A DNA stretch of 64,000 bases from Apodemus sylvaticus (Eukaryota > Chordata > Mammalia > Rodentia > Muridae), in assembly GCF_947179515.1 (NCBI RefSeq), contig NC_067472.1, positions 178,264,078 through 178,328,077 of the forward strand. Reading direction: 5' to 3'. The notes under the pieces were generated by a model, which saw only the letters and a list, made by a program, of their open reading frames with translations, was not told the origin of the DNA and did not search any database. Of the stretch, positions 21,666 to 32,523 are shown in pieces. How positions within the stretch are numbered: the first letter of the stretch is position 1; each line of letters begins with the position of its first letter. Position numbers and translations under genes: made by a program.

Positions 21666-22149
21666 CTCCCTCTGTAGAGAGCGGAATATAGTCAATGATG
21701 GCACCCCTCATGGACCTGTGAGGGGAGCAGAGGCTCAGTACTGACCTGGGGGGATGCCCACAGCCTCTCACAGTGCTGGGTTTGCCACATCTGGATATAA
21801 CGATCCTTTGTCAAGCTCAGAAGTCTTTACCTCCGCTCACTTTGGTCAAAGGCAAGCCTCTTTTTTTTTTTTCTTACCTTATCTCTTCCTCTCAAGACAG
21901 GCATATGAACCAAGGAGAGCATGAACCCAAATCCCTGTGCCTCAGACCTGAGCAAAACACCTCTTCTCCCTCGTCCCTGTGTGTATACAAGGGTGCCAAC
22001 ACTGTACTTCCTGGAGGTCAGTTCCCTAATGCAGCTGATCTCCAATGGCAACAGTTGTCAACCTGGGCATCAAATGACCCTTTCACAGGGTCACCTAAAA
22101 CAAGTATTTCTGCTGGTCTTAGGAACTGACACACCTCTATCCATCTCCA

Positions 22150-22190
22150 GGTGGATATCCACATGCAGATATGCCACATACAAGTACCCA
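22150..22190 (-). repeat. Right arm of the 41-bp inverted repeat
   Basis: Exact reverse complement of 21067-21107. The two arms enclose a B1, a B4 and about 500 nt of unclassified DNA. Confidence 0.93.
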
Positions 22191-22609
22191 GTGTGATGAC
22201 ATCATAGCACCTACCCGATCACACGTACCCTGAACAAATACAATACAGGCGTCTGTGACAGGGTTGGCACCATTATGTGCTTAAGTGGACCAGTTGCACG
22301 TGTAGAGAGCAACAGTATCAGAGGTAAAAATGACACTTCATGAATTTTAATCCTGGGTAACTATAACTGTAAAATCACCAACTACTGCACATATATATAT
22401 ATATGCAGTCTTTTTATATTCAGCTGTGGTTGGTGTGAATACTAGCCCCTTGTAATAGTAACATCTATGAAAAAAAAAACCCAGAATGGTAAATCATAGG
22501 AACCCTTAATGAACTGTATTGACTGAACTCTGCCATGTTTATCTTTTGCATCATTAGAGCTATTGTTTTATATTATTTTCATTAGAAAAACATACCGTAA
22601 CAATGGATC

Positions 22610-23050
22610 CTGTGGAGAAGAACGTTAAGAAAATATGCTGAGGAATTTTAACGGTGTGCTTTTTGCCTTAATGATTACTGTAGGAATCGAGAAACCACAG
22701 TGTGTTCTTTGTCGTGAAGTTCTATCAGCTGAATCTAAGAAGCTGAACAAAATCCAAGCGCCTGAGCTTTGCGGGCAAGGATTCCAACTATTTTAGAAGC
22801 AAAGCTGAAGGACCAAGAAAGCCAGAATTGACGCTGGTGGCCTCTACCACCGACAACGTGTAGCCTCCATTGAAGCTTTGTATTTGGCAGCGCACAGAAC
22901 TGCCAGAGCTATGAGACCTCACACCTTTGCTGGGGATTTACCGTTGCTGGCAGCCAAAGACAGGTTCAAGTTATGATCAGAGGCGAATTTGTTTCCAACT
23001 TAGTGCAAGTTCCTTACCTAAGGACACCGTCTACAGAAGAAGAGGTGACT
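22610..23050 (+). pseudogene. Decayed hAT/BED-finger transposase-derived gene fragment (ZBED5/FAM200/SCAND3-like)
   Basis: One plus-strand frame (phase of 22701) encodes VGIEKPQCVLCREVLSAES at about 22680-22736, the CxxC half of a BED zinc finger with both cysteine codons at 22701 and 22710. The same frame resumes with RTKKARIDAGGLYHRQRVAS and then ARAMRPHTFAGDLPLLAAKD, the stretch that in domesticated hAT proteins follows the finger. Stops at 22794 (TAG) and 22806 (TGA), loss of the His pair, and a frameshift after about 22975 break it; a shifted frame then reads MIRGEFVSNL. The catalytic core that would follow is not visible. It could be a relic hAT-Charlie element or a retrocopy of a ZBED-like gene. 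No A-tail was recognised. Identification rests on recalled family motifs. Confidence 0.72.
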
Positions 23051-23059
23051 TGTGAAGTG

Positions 23060-23780
23060 GACATTTCTGGTCTCTTTGGAAACTCGGTTGTGTCATGTGA
23101 TGTTTTTCTGGAGGCTGTCTTGTGAGAGGGCGCTCCGCTGAGGCAGACAGAGAGGGCAGGCAATGTGTGGCTGAAGCATGTTGAGCTGTAGCCTGTTGCT
23201 ATGTATCGTAATGCTATACGGGCCCCAAGACCTGGCTGCCCTGGAGACAAGAGAGTTTGCACATAGACCCAGGTGATGCTATGTGACCTTGTCCCCGACC
23301 CTCAAGTTATCCCTGATTGGTTAATAGAGATGCCTACAGCTAATGGCTGGGCAGAAGAGACATAGGCAGGGTTTAAGGTTCCCAGGCTTGGGGTCAGAGG
23401 AGAACCATGATGGGGAGAATAAAGTAGAGAGGGGAGAAAGCCACCAAGGGTTAGGTGAGTCATAAAACAATGGCCTGGTGGGTTGGCTAATTAGAGTTAA
23501 GAGCCACCCAGACAAAACATGGCAAATTATATAATGGGATTATTGCCTGGGAAATAAACATAATAGCATAAAGGACAGAGATCTGCCCAGCTCTGTGCTA
23601 ATTGAGGCTTATTATAAATATAAACATGTGTGTGTGTGTGTGTGTGTTTATCCAAGAACTAAATGGTCAAAGATGGGACAAGTTAGAAACCCCAGATTGG
23701 GATTAATTTTCCTACAACAAGAATGGATGCTTGAGAGGGTACCTGATGTTTAGAAAGAATATAAATATAACCCCACAGAC
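23060..23780 (+). repeat. Candidate LTR-like or mid-repetitive rodent segment
   Basis: The block tggttaatagagatgcctac, aatggctgggcagaagagac, and the A/T-rich aattgaggcttattataaat followed by a (TG)n run at 23628-23647 resembles rodent mid-repetitive LTR-type DNA. The family is not resolved and ends were not found. Confidence 0.3.
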
Positions 23781-24950
23781 AGTGAGAGGAGGCTCTTGCA
23801 TTGCTTCACCTAGCAACACTATGTTGGTCTTTGTTAGCCATGTAACACTTCCTTAGTCTTCATAGAAAGAAGTGCACCAAAGAACTTGTGGTATTCTGAC
23901 TGAGTCTGGCTGCTTCTGTTGACTCATGCCAATTTGGTGGAGCCTTGGGGTTTCTGCTGGATCAAGATGCTGCTACTGATTCCTGTTTGGAGTTTGCTAT
24001 TGGATTGAACTGCTGGTATCCTGACAGCAAAGATTAAAATCGCCCCAAAGAACTACTTCTAAACAGGTCCACAACCCTCTTTTCCTATTAATCTTCTTTC
24101 TCTGCTACCTCTGGTCAGTGGGCTAAAAGGGAGGTTGAAGCAACCATATAAGAACCCTAATTAAAACAGGGTTTAGAAGATCTAAGCCTACAGACATACA
24201 TGTTAATATTCTTGATCAGGTAATCCAGGAAATAAAATCTACTCCACTTCCAGTGTTTCATCAGCACCTCAATGAGTCTACAGGCCCTTAGCTATCACAT
24301 GATCCCTGGTGGAAACCCAGAGACCACGGACATCTACCCAGACCAAGAACCATGGCCTTTAATGGTAACTTGGGCCACAGACATCGACACAGATCCCCAG
24401 CTGCAGCAGGACTATGGACCAAGACATAGTACCTGTCATCAGCTCAGGGCCAGGACCTCAGCATAGCTTGCTCATATCTGCCTGTTCCTCATCGCTGTAG
24501 AGTCTCCAGTTCCACCTTTTCCCTTCCATCTCTCTACTGCATACTCCATCTTGTCCATCTCTCCAACATACATTCCTACATTGTAGAGACGCCAGTCACA
24601 GGTACTCAGGGGTCTTTCTTCTGGCTGCCACGGGCTGGCCAGCTTGGGACAGATGCTTCAAGTCCACTAATTCTTAAATTTCTGCTAAATCAGACTCTCT
24701 CTGATCCCTATCTCTACTATTCTCGGTGTGAAAAGGCGTCACAATGTAGCCCAGGCTGTCCTAGGATTCTGGTTTCTGCATGCTCACCTCTGGGACTGTG
24801 CTGACTCTGCTCTATAAAATGTCCTACTCTTTTCTGCCAGTGAAACTTTTTTTTCTTTTGCCAGCAAAACTTTTCATCCAACAATCTTACCACCTTCCTA
24901 TCCCAGCAGCTTACACTCCCTGTGTGTTTCAAAAATGCCTTTCCTGGGAG
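23781..24950. other. Intergenic, unresolved
   Basis: 24260-24480 and 24500-24720 read like rodent mid-repetitive DNA (accacggacatctacccaga and ctctctactgcatactccat), but I cannot name a family. No gene-like splice structure was seen. Confidence 0.35.
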
Positions 24951-24952
24951 AC

Positions 24953-25325
24953 TGTCTTAGTTATGGTTTCATTGCTATGAAGAAACCAATGACCAAGGCA
25001 ACCTTTAAAAGGACATTTCATTGGGGCTGGCTTACAGTTTCACAGGTTTAGTCCATTATCATCATGACAGGAAGCAAGGCAGCATGTAGGCAGACATGGT
25101 TCCGGAGAAGCTAAGAGTTCAACATTTTAACCCTAGAACAGCCAGGAAGAGACTCTCTTCCTCAGGCATCCAGGAGGGAGGTCTCTTCTGCACTGGGTAG
25201 AACCTGAGCACAGGCACCTCAATGGCTGCCACCACAGTGACAGTCTTCCTCCAACAAGGCCGCACCTCTTAAGATGCCACTCCCTGGGCCAAACATATTC
25301 ACAGGGACATAAACAATCCACCTCT
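24953..25325 (+). repeat. Rodent interspersed repeat beginning TGTCTTAGTTATGG
   Basis: Begins tgtcttagttatggtttcat, continues tgaccaaggcaacctttaaa and gtccattatcatcatgacag, and ends near cacagggacataaacaatcc. This opening is shared by a common mouse interspersed repeat; the class is not certain. Confidence 0.55.
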
Positions 25326-27340
25326 CTTTATGGCCCCATTGGCAAACTCAAGTCTGATACTACCAAAGGTCAACCTGAAGAAATGATAGATTTAAAGTTT
25401 ACTTTCAGAGCAAGAGTAAGGGGGTTGCACAAGGGACCCCAAAGCTGCCATTCTAGAAGGTCTTGACCCAACATGGGTGATGGCTGCTTCAGAGATGCAT
25501 AAGTGGATTTCCTCCTCAGTTAACCTTCCCCAGCCTGGATACCCCAGCACCGCCTGATACACATCTCCCTCTCATGCCAAGTAGGCAGTTATGCTAGTGG
25601 CTAAGAGGAGGGTGGGGTCTCAGGTGAGGGTCCAGTGACCCTCCCTTTGGCAATGCCAACGACTGATGCCTTTCACAAGCAAGCAATGCTGCTCTGATGA
25701 AGATGAGGGCCTTTTCCCTCTGAGGACCGTGCTCCACTGTGGGGCATGAGCTTCCCTCCTGCTGTAAGGTTTGTTTTTGTTTTGTTTTGAGATAGGATCT
25801 CTGTATGCAGCCCTGGCTGTCCTGGAAGCCATGTGTGAAGCCTAAAGTTACGTTTTAAGTTTGAAATTTTTGTGCTTAAGAGATCTATAAAACAAAAATG
25901 CTTCTAATCCATAAGCCCCACTCACCCAAGGACAGATCACTTTCTGGAATGCTGGGAGCTGTCCATATAAGATACAAGCCACATGTTTTCACTTCTGTAA
26001 GCAAGGTTGTGGAGGGTGGAGTTTTAGCTACATCACTTTGGCTCCTGGCAGGTTGCTACCTTCTAGCCACCCATCCAGGAAATTTTTGGAACTACAAATG
26101 AAAGACACACACACACACAAGTTTATTTTTGAAATGCCTTGACTAGCTCAAAGGCTGGGCAGTTCTGATCCTCCACCCGGCTATCATAGATTTCCCCCCA
26201 GTACTCCTGACTCAACCCTCTCCAAATCAATGATCTGTCTTTGCTGCTGTGTTCCTTCTGCTTTGCTGCCAAAATGCTTCTGGACAGCTCTCGTGGAGGT
26301 GGGGGTGGTGGTAGGAGGGAGCAGGGAGGGGCTGCATTCCTTCTCACCTATATTTTGGATGATTTTCCTTCTGCAGCTCTAAATCTGGTTCATCTCCCTA
26401 CAAATCATAGTGATTCTCCCCTCCTCTTCTCTCCTGTGTCCTAGCCTGTGAAAATCTAAGGGTACTGTCCCAGCTCCCTTTGTCCATCAATTAGCTGCTG
26501 GCATCTTTACTGATTGATCAGAAACTAATCGGGGACATGGACCTCCAGCATTTGGACATTCAGATTCCCAATTAAATCAAAGCAATTCCCAATTAAATCA
26601 AAGCATTAGAACCAATCCCCAACAAGATTGTTTTCCCCAACTTCATAGGATGTGTTTGATCATACATAGGTGAGAAGTTTGTAGGCAGGAAATATGATTG
26701 GATGAAGGCAGGGAGTATGTAGCCTTGTAAGGTTCCCCTACATAAGCACCTAACATAATCTGCAGGCATTCTCCAGGAATCCCAGGTATGGACCTGGACA
26801 GTGCCCATTGTCCTGGCCAGTATTTATAAAGCTTGTTTCAAATTCGGCTAAAAAATTGTGGTAGTGGTCTTAGTCTCACCCAGGGAGATTAATACACTGT
26901 GTAGTCCAGGCTGGCCTTGAACCAACAGATTACCTCTGCCTGCCAAGTGCTGGTATTCAAGTCATGCATCACCACACCTAGCTTGCTGTAATGTCTCTGA
27001 AAACTGTGTTTGACTCAATTCTTCCTTGTGACACGGGAACTTCAGATGCTGGACAACATTAGATGCCTCAGATCTGTGTGCCTCCATTTTGCATTACTGA
27101 AATGAAGTATGTGTCGCAGACTAACCTGATGAGATTTTAGAGGTTTGCTGGTAGCCGGCCTGTTGCATTTAGCTTTATCTACCCTGCCTAACCTCTGGGA
27201 ACAAGCTGTGCTACCAGCCCCGACCCAGCTTCCCTTGAATCCACGGATAAAAGACACACACTCAGGTTGCTCATTTCCAACTTGCCTTCTGACGCAATTG
27301 CTGGGTGCTACTCTCTCCTGCCTGGAAAAGTGTGCCCTTA
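25326..27340. other. Intergenic
   Basis: A minus-strand B1 piece lies at 25768-25832 (gagataggatctctgtatgc) and another at 26893-26985 (gtagtccaggctggccttga). A short (AC) run is at 26107-26119. No gene seen. Confidence 0.5.
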
Positions 27341-27353
27341 AAAATAGTTTTAT

Positions 27354-27523
27354 CGGGTGGTGGTGGAGCACGCCTGTAATCCCAGCACTTGGGAGGCAGA
27401 GGCAGGTGGATTTCTGAGTTCGGGGCCATCCTGGTCTACAGAGTGAGTTCCAGGATAGCCAAGGCTATACAGAGAAACCCTGTCTCAAAAAACCAAAATA
27501 TAAATAAACAAACAAATAAATAT
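27354..27523 (+). mobile_element. B1 SINE (first of a tandem pair)
   Basis: cgggtggtggtggagcacgc to ccctgtctcaaaaaaccaaa, then an (AAAT) tail. A second B1 follows directly. Confidence 0.93.
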
Positions 27524-27673
27524 TTGCCTGGTGGTGGTGGTGCACGCCTGTAATCCCAGCACTTGGGAGGCAGAGGTAGGCGGATTTCTGAGTTTGAGGC
27601 CAGCCTGGTCTACAGAGTGAGTTCCAGGACAGCCAGAGCTATACAGAGAAACCCTGTCTTGAAAAAAAAAACC

Positions 27674-27722
<49 letters not shown>
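27524..27722 (+). mobile_element. B1 SINE with (CA)n tail (second of a tandem pair)
   Basis: tggtggtggtgcacgcctgt to ccctgtcttgaaaaaaaaaa, ending in a (CA)23 run at 27676-27722. Confidence 0.93.
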
Positions 27723-27726
<4 letters not shown>

Positions 27727-28620
27727 AAAAAACAAGTCTTATCTCTGCACCTCTCACCTGCCCCAAACTTCAGTTGCTACGATACATCTGCTCCCTGACC
27801 ACCCACCTATAGGAGTGGCCACAGCCTGCTCCTCCCCCTCTCCTCTGAAGACCTCACTTGACCCTTTGGTTCTTCTCTTTCCAAAGCATAGCAAACCCCT
27901 TTCCTCACTTGCATCTGTCTCTTTTTCTCCAGGGACCGAAAGGCCTGCCTATTCCTTTCTCCCAGCAACTGGCCCATGGCTTTTTACTGTCATATCAAGA
28001 ACCAATCGGGGAACAGGACCTTAGCATCAGAACCCTATGCCTGCCTAGTCTTAGAACAGGTGCTGAGGTGGGACAAAGGAACATAACTCTCTCCTACTGT
28101 TCTGTGCTCCCTTATGTGCTGTTGACTTAGCCCTTTCTTATTGGTCTATGCTAAAAACTTAACTTTTTACTACTCTTCCATGCTTCATAAGTGCTGGGGA
28201 AATTTAACTCTTTATCTCTCTTATTATTTACTTTATAATTCTCTGTGCTTGAAAACCTAGCTCTTATTTATAAACTAACTTCTCTGCCAATTAGCATATG
28301 TTATACAGCAGTGGGGAGTTCAGTACAGAATTTCCTGCTAAGGCTCAGTGAGAGAGGCTTGGAGCAGTTAACTCTTAGTGAACCAGAAAAAGAAAGTCAT
28401 GCTTGCAGAAAGAAAATACACATTTATGCACACAGAGAGACACATTCACATGTTTTTGGTGAGCTTGACCACCTGTCTCAATCACTCCACAAGTATTCAC
28501 ACATATTTACATACATACACCTACATTTACATCTATGTAAGTGTATATACTTCTATAGATATTTGATGAATGCAGCAAAAGCTCCCCCAAGCAGGTTTCA
28601 TTGAGCAAGTGCCACCATTG
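27723..28620. other. Intergenic, A/T-rich
   Basis: No exon structure. The frames at 27563-28024 start inside a B1 and its (CA)n tail and have no family resemblance. Confidence 0.5.
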
Positions 28621-28900
28621 AAAAAATACACTCATTCTGGATGAAAAATAAGCTCCAACCTTTATTGCTTAGAGACAGAAAAAAAAAAAAAACAAACTTC
28701 TACCTTTTTAGTAAGAAAAATCCCTGTCCTTGTCAGTAAGAAGAAACCTGCTGTTGAGAAAAAAACCTGTCTCATGGTAATAAAAAGCCTGCTTGCTCTC
28801 TGCGCTCTGTCTGTCTGTCCGTCTGTCTTTCTCTCCTCTTTCTGCTTGGCTCTCTTGTCATCATCATTACTGGTTCTTGTACTTTTTCAGGATACAAGGT
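28621..28900 (+). repeat. Candidate LTR end (AATAAA with U5-like tract)
   Basis: A polyadenylation-like taataaaaagcctgcttgct at 28778-28797 is followed by (TCTG)/(CTTT) pyrimidine text, the layout of an R/U5 boundary in rodent LTRs. No primer-binding site or coding remnant was recognised downstream, so this stays weak. Confidence 0.25.
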
Positions 28901-31610
28901 CATATGGTATTCTGAGCATCTTTTTTCAAAAGTTCACAAGTTCAAACATAAATTCAAATCATAAATTGAATAAGAAGTTATATGTTTACATGTGTTTCCA
29001 TTAAGACTAGTTATCTAATTACACATTCACTACCTGTCACTAGCTCCATAGGTTCATAAAGAGTTTATAACAACAATTCTTATGTCTTAGGTTAGCATGG
29101 TTTTATCAAGAGGCAAATCATCTGCCTAGTGTCTCATCAGTTTTGAGGTTTTATATAGATAAATCGAGTCAGTATTTTATCTTATGTCCTTGCACCCACA
29201 ATAAATTGTCCATACCAAGTTTATGACCTTTAGTTATAATGAGTTTACAGCTAGTGTAAAAGGAATGTTTCCCTGATCATAAATCTATTTCAAGCCTTTC
29301 TATCTTAGTGCAATTAGCCCATGACACATGAAGGTTCACAGAGCTTTAACACAGAGCATTCATACATAGAGGGTTCTAAATTACCTGTATAAATTTAAGA
29401 GTTCTATAGAATCATTATTAGGAATTAAGAAATCATCTATTTGTCTATATAGCATTACTACAAGAGAGTACAGCTTCATTTACCTGCAGAAAGTCTGCTC
29501 AATCATAATGCTGTTTAACAGCATCAGGAAAGACGTAACAAGAATCAGTTCTGAGATGAACTGTCTAAAAGCCTTGCAATTTTAGAGTTTATCTACTGCA
29601 GCCATGCAAAACAATGGGCCATCTTCAGAAAATCATCCCTTTTTCTAGCTCTCCTAGATGGCTCTGGCAGGAGGCTCAAGGGCATGGTGCTGGTGATAGC
29701 TTGGCTTTGGTGAAGGCCTCATGGCTGGATCACAGTGCAGTAATGGCAAAAATAAGTGTGTGGTGGTGGGAGGGTTGGGGGCAACAGGCCACACAGCTGC
29801 CCAGAAAGCCAGTGAAGGAGGGGCCAGTGTCCTATGGCCTCCCCCAGTGTCATAACTCTACCTGGCCTTAAAGACTTCTTGAAGGCCCCACCACCTCCCA
29901 ATACGGCCACTCCATGATGCCATGCCTGGAACACATGAAACCTTGAACACATGAAACCATAGAGAAGTACACGGGCCATCTGAACACAGCAAAAGCACCT
30001 TCTAAGTTCAGGTCTCTATTCATTAAGTTCAATGCATCTCAAAACCTTCCCACGGTCACTTCAAAATAACTTGTGACTTGCTGGGGGTGGGGCACAAGAC
30101 AGGTAGAGCAGTAAGAAATGTAGGCACGGTGTGTTCATGTAGTACCTGAATTCCAGCCACAGGCCCCTGGGAAGTATAGGGAGTGTGCAAAGGCTCAGAG
30201 GGTCACCAACGCTTAATAAGTCACCCTAATACCATCAGTTAGTGAGGGACTTGGCGGAGAGCTAGCAGGGAGAGCCAACATCAAGTGTTGGGAACACAAG
30301 CCCATGTATCCAGGTGCCACCAGAAGCAGGCAGGGTCCTGTCTTCTAATTCTGTGCTGGGAACTAAGCTGAAGGGCCTATGGCACGCTCTGCCACTGAGA
30401 TATGCCCAGGCCATGTCTGTCACTGGTTCCAGGAAATCCTCATGGGAGGAGCCTGTTAACCCTATGACTCCCTTCCCTGCCTCCAGTCTCACTCCTCACT
30501 GTCATTACCATTGCTCCCTTTTTGTTAACATGCACACACACACACACACACACAAAGAGAGACATACGTGCGTATATGTATATATAATTTACGAGTCTGG
30601 GTGTTTTGACTGCCCAAGCCTTTGATAGACATTTTACAATCCAAATCACAACAGCCAGAGAACCCCATTTTTCAGCCATGCAGCACTTAGAGCCCGGTAT
30701 TGCAATCAATACAAACAGCAAACAGGCTTGTCACTTCTTTAATTGCACAGCTAAGATGTCACTTCTGATCCCTACACTCTTCTGCATGGGTCAACATGAA
30801 AACCGAGGTCACCTTCTGTGTCTTACAGTGGTGCATCAGGACCCAGAAACGCTTCCTGTTTTGCAGATCGCTAGGATGACATGGACAAAGTCCTTGCCAG
30901 AGTCCTAGCTCACCTCCACAGAGCACCCCTTGGTCCTGGTACTGATCCTGGGTGCTTGTGCGCAGCTCCCTCCTGTAGAGTCAGGACATACCAGCCCCTC
31001 CATGAAGTGCCCATGGTCTCTCCAGTCCCGTAGGTTGTCTGCCCCTCTACAGCCTTGCTTTGTCTGCTTTGTTTACCCATCTCTGTGCTGTGAGCTCAGC
31101 CCATGGCCTGTTTCCTCTAAGATCCAGCAGGAAGTGGGACAACACAGAGGAACTGTACCACCTGGACCCCTTCCCTGGTCACAGTGCGGCCCTGGGGATA
31201 CCCCATTCGAATGTCTTATGAAGCAGCAGCATAGGGTAGAAGAATGGAGAAAGGCATTCTCTGGGTGGGGACAATGGCTGTGCTCCAGTGTTGCAGCTCA
31301 CAAGCCCCGCCCAACATGACACTTGCCTTACTGTCTTTGGATTTTGGGACAGTGAGTGTAAAGCCCTTTGACAAGACATCAAAGTTATCTGCTAGGTCAC
31401 CTCCTAAGGAGATGTCACATAGCTTAAACCCCACTGAGTCTTTCTGCTTGTGCCTGTTGCTGGCTGCTCAGTGGACAGGCATCGTATAGCATCTCCATTT
31501 CTTCCAGGCCTTTCTCAGCAGCCCAGTTAGGAGTGCTGAGATGATGGTGTCACAGAGCCATCCTGAGGGCAATGTGACCCGAGGCTGCATCTCACTAAAC
31601 ATGTAGTAGA
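28901..31610. other. Intergenic, downstream of Cep89
   Basis: 28900-29600 is A/T-rich without open frames. 29600-31600 is of mixed composition with a (CA)n run at 30534-30554. No splice-linked coding segment was recognised on either strand. Confidence 0.5.
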
Positions 31611-31614
31611 GAAA

Positions 31615-31807
31615 TATGGAGAGGTGTGTGGTGGGTCCCTCCTGTAACCCAGCACTTGGGAAGGAAAGGCACAAAGATCAAACATTCAAGGCCAGCCTGG
31701 GCTGCTCAGGGAAACCCTGCCTCGGAAAAGTAAGGCTGGGGTACAGCTTAGTAGCCTGCGTGCCATACATGTGCAGACCCCTGGGTTCAATACCTAGTGG
31801 GGGGGGG

Positions 31808-31850
<43 letters not shown>
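31615..31850 (+). mobile_element. B4 SINE ending in poly-G and (GA)n
   Basis: gtgtgtggtgggtccctcct, ggccagcctgggctgctcag and ccctgcctcggaaaagtaag (B1 part) are followed by ID-like tacagcttagtagcctgcgt and ccctgggttcaatacctagt, then G10 and (AG)20. It lies just beyond the Cep89 polyadenylation site. Confidence 0.85.
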
Positions 31851-31887
31851 AAAAGAAACATGGAAATGCGTTTGACACCTGGGTGGG

Positions 31888-31893
31888 TTTATT
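31888..31893 (-). terminator. Cep89 polyadenylation signal AATAAA
   Basis: On the minus strand AATAAA occurs 96 nt after the Cep89 stop codon, in gaaagaaataaaccc. It is the only canonical hexamer I found between the stop and the B4/(GA)n block, so the 3' UTR would be about 120 nt. Confidence 0.7.
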
Positions 31894-31988
31894 TCTTTCT
31901 CGCGTATGACACTCAGTGGCTTCCATGGGTCTCCTTGTCCACTGGCCGCCCACCAGGCTGCAGGAAGCAGACACCTCAGACAGGAGGT

Positions 31989-32229
31989 CTATGCCACAGA
32001 CTCCCCCAGACTCTGGCGAGTGGTGGCAACAGGAAGCTGCACGTCACCATAGCTGAAATCGTGGCCGATCAGCAGGTCTCCCTGAGAGAGGCGGCTCAGG
32101 CAAGTGTCCTGAGGGGCTGTGAGGTGCTGTGTGCCTCTCCTCTCCAGGGTGGCCTGGAGAAGGCCCCGCATCCTTCTGTTCTCCTTGGCTGTGGACTCCA
32201 GAACCATTTCAAGCTCACCTTCCATATTT
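31989..32229 (-). CDS. Cep89: Cep89 last coding exon and stop
   Basis: It begins with a split Arg codon, then NMEGELEMVLESTAKENRRM. The C-terminus diverges from human, as expected for this tail, and ends GESVA followed by TAG at 31991-31989. The acceptor is ttcttttccag. The 3' UTR continues leftward. Confidence 0.95.
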
Positions 32230-32484
32230 CTGGAAAAGAAAAGGGCGGGGGGGTGTGTCTGAAAACAGTAGCTGAAGCAGTGGGGGCTGGCGGATCACTA
32301 GCCTAGCCAGCTGGAGCGCTCTGGGTCCACTGAGACCGTGTCTCAGAAGACAGGGGAGAGTGCCTGTGGAGATCCTGATGTCAATTTCTGCTCTCCACAC
32401 GCGTGCACATGTGCCAGCACACATGTGTGTACACACAGACACACAGACACATTCACTTCTTAAAAAAGAAATGTCAATAGCCTT

Positions 32485-32523
<39 letters not shown>

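Noticed and set aside
27563..28024. 153-aa plus-strand open frame
   Set aside because: It begins inside a B1 and passes through its (CA)n tail (THTHTH). The remainder has no homology I can recognise.
28621..29600. Possible complete endogenous retrovirus
   Set aside because: Only an LTR-end-like AATAAA/pyrimidine segment was seen. No coding remnant, primer-binding site or second LTR was found.
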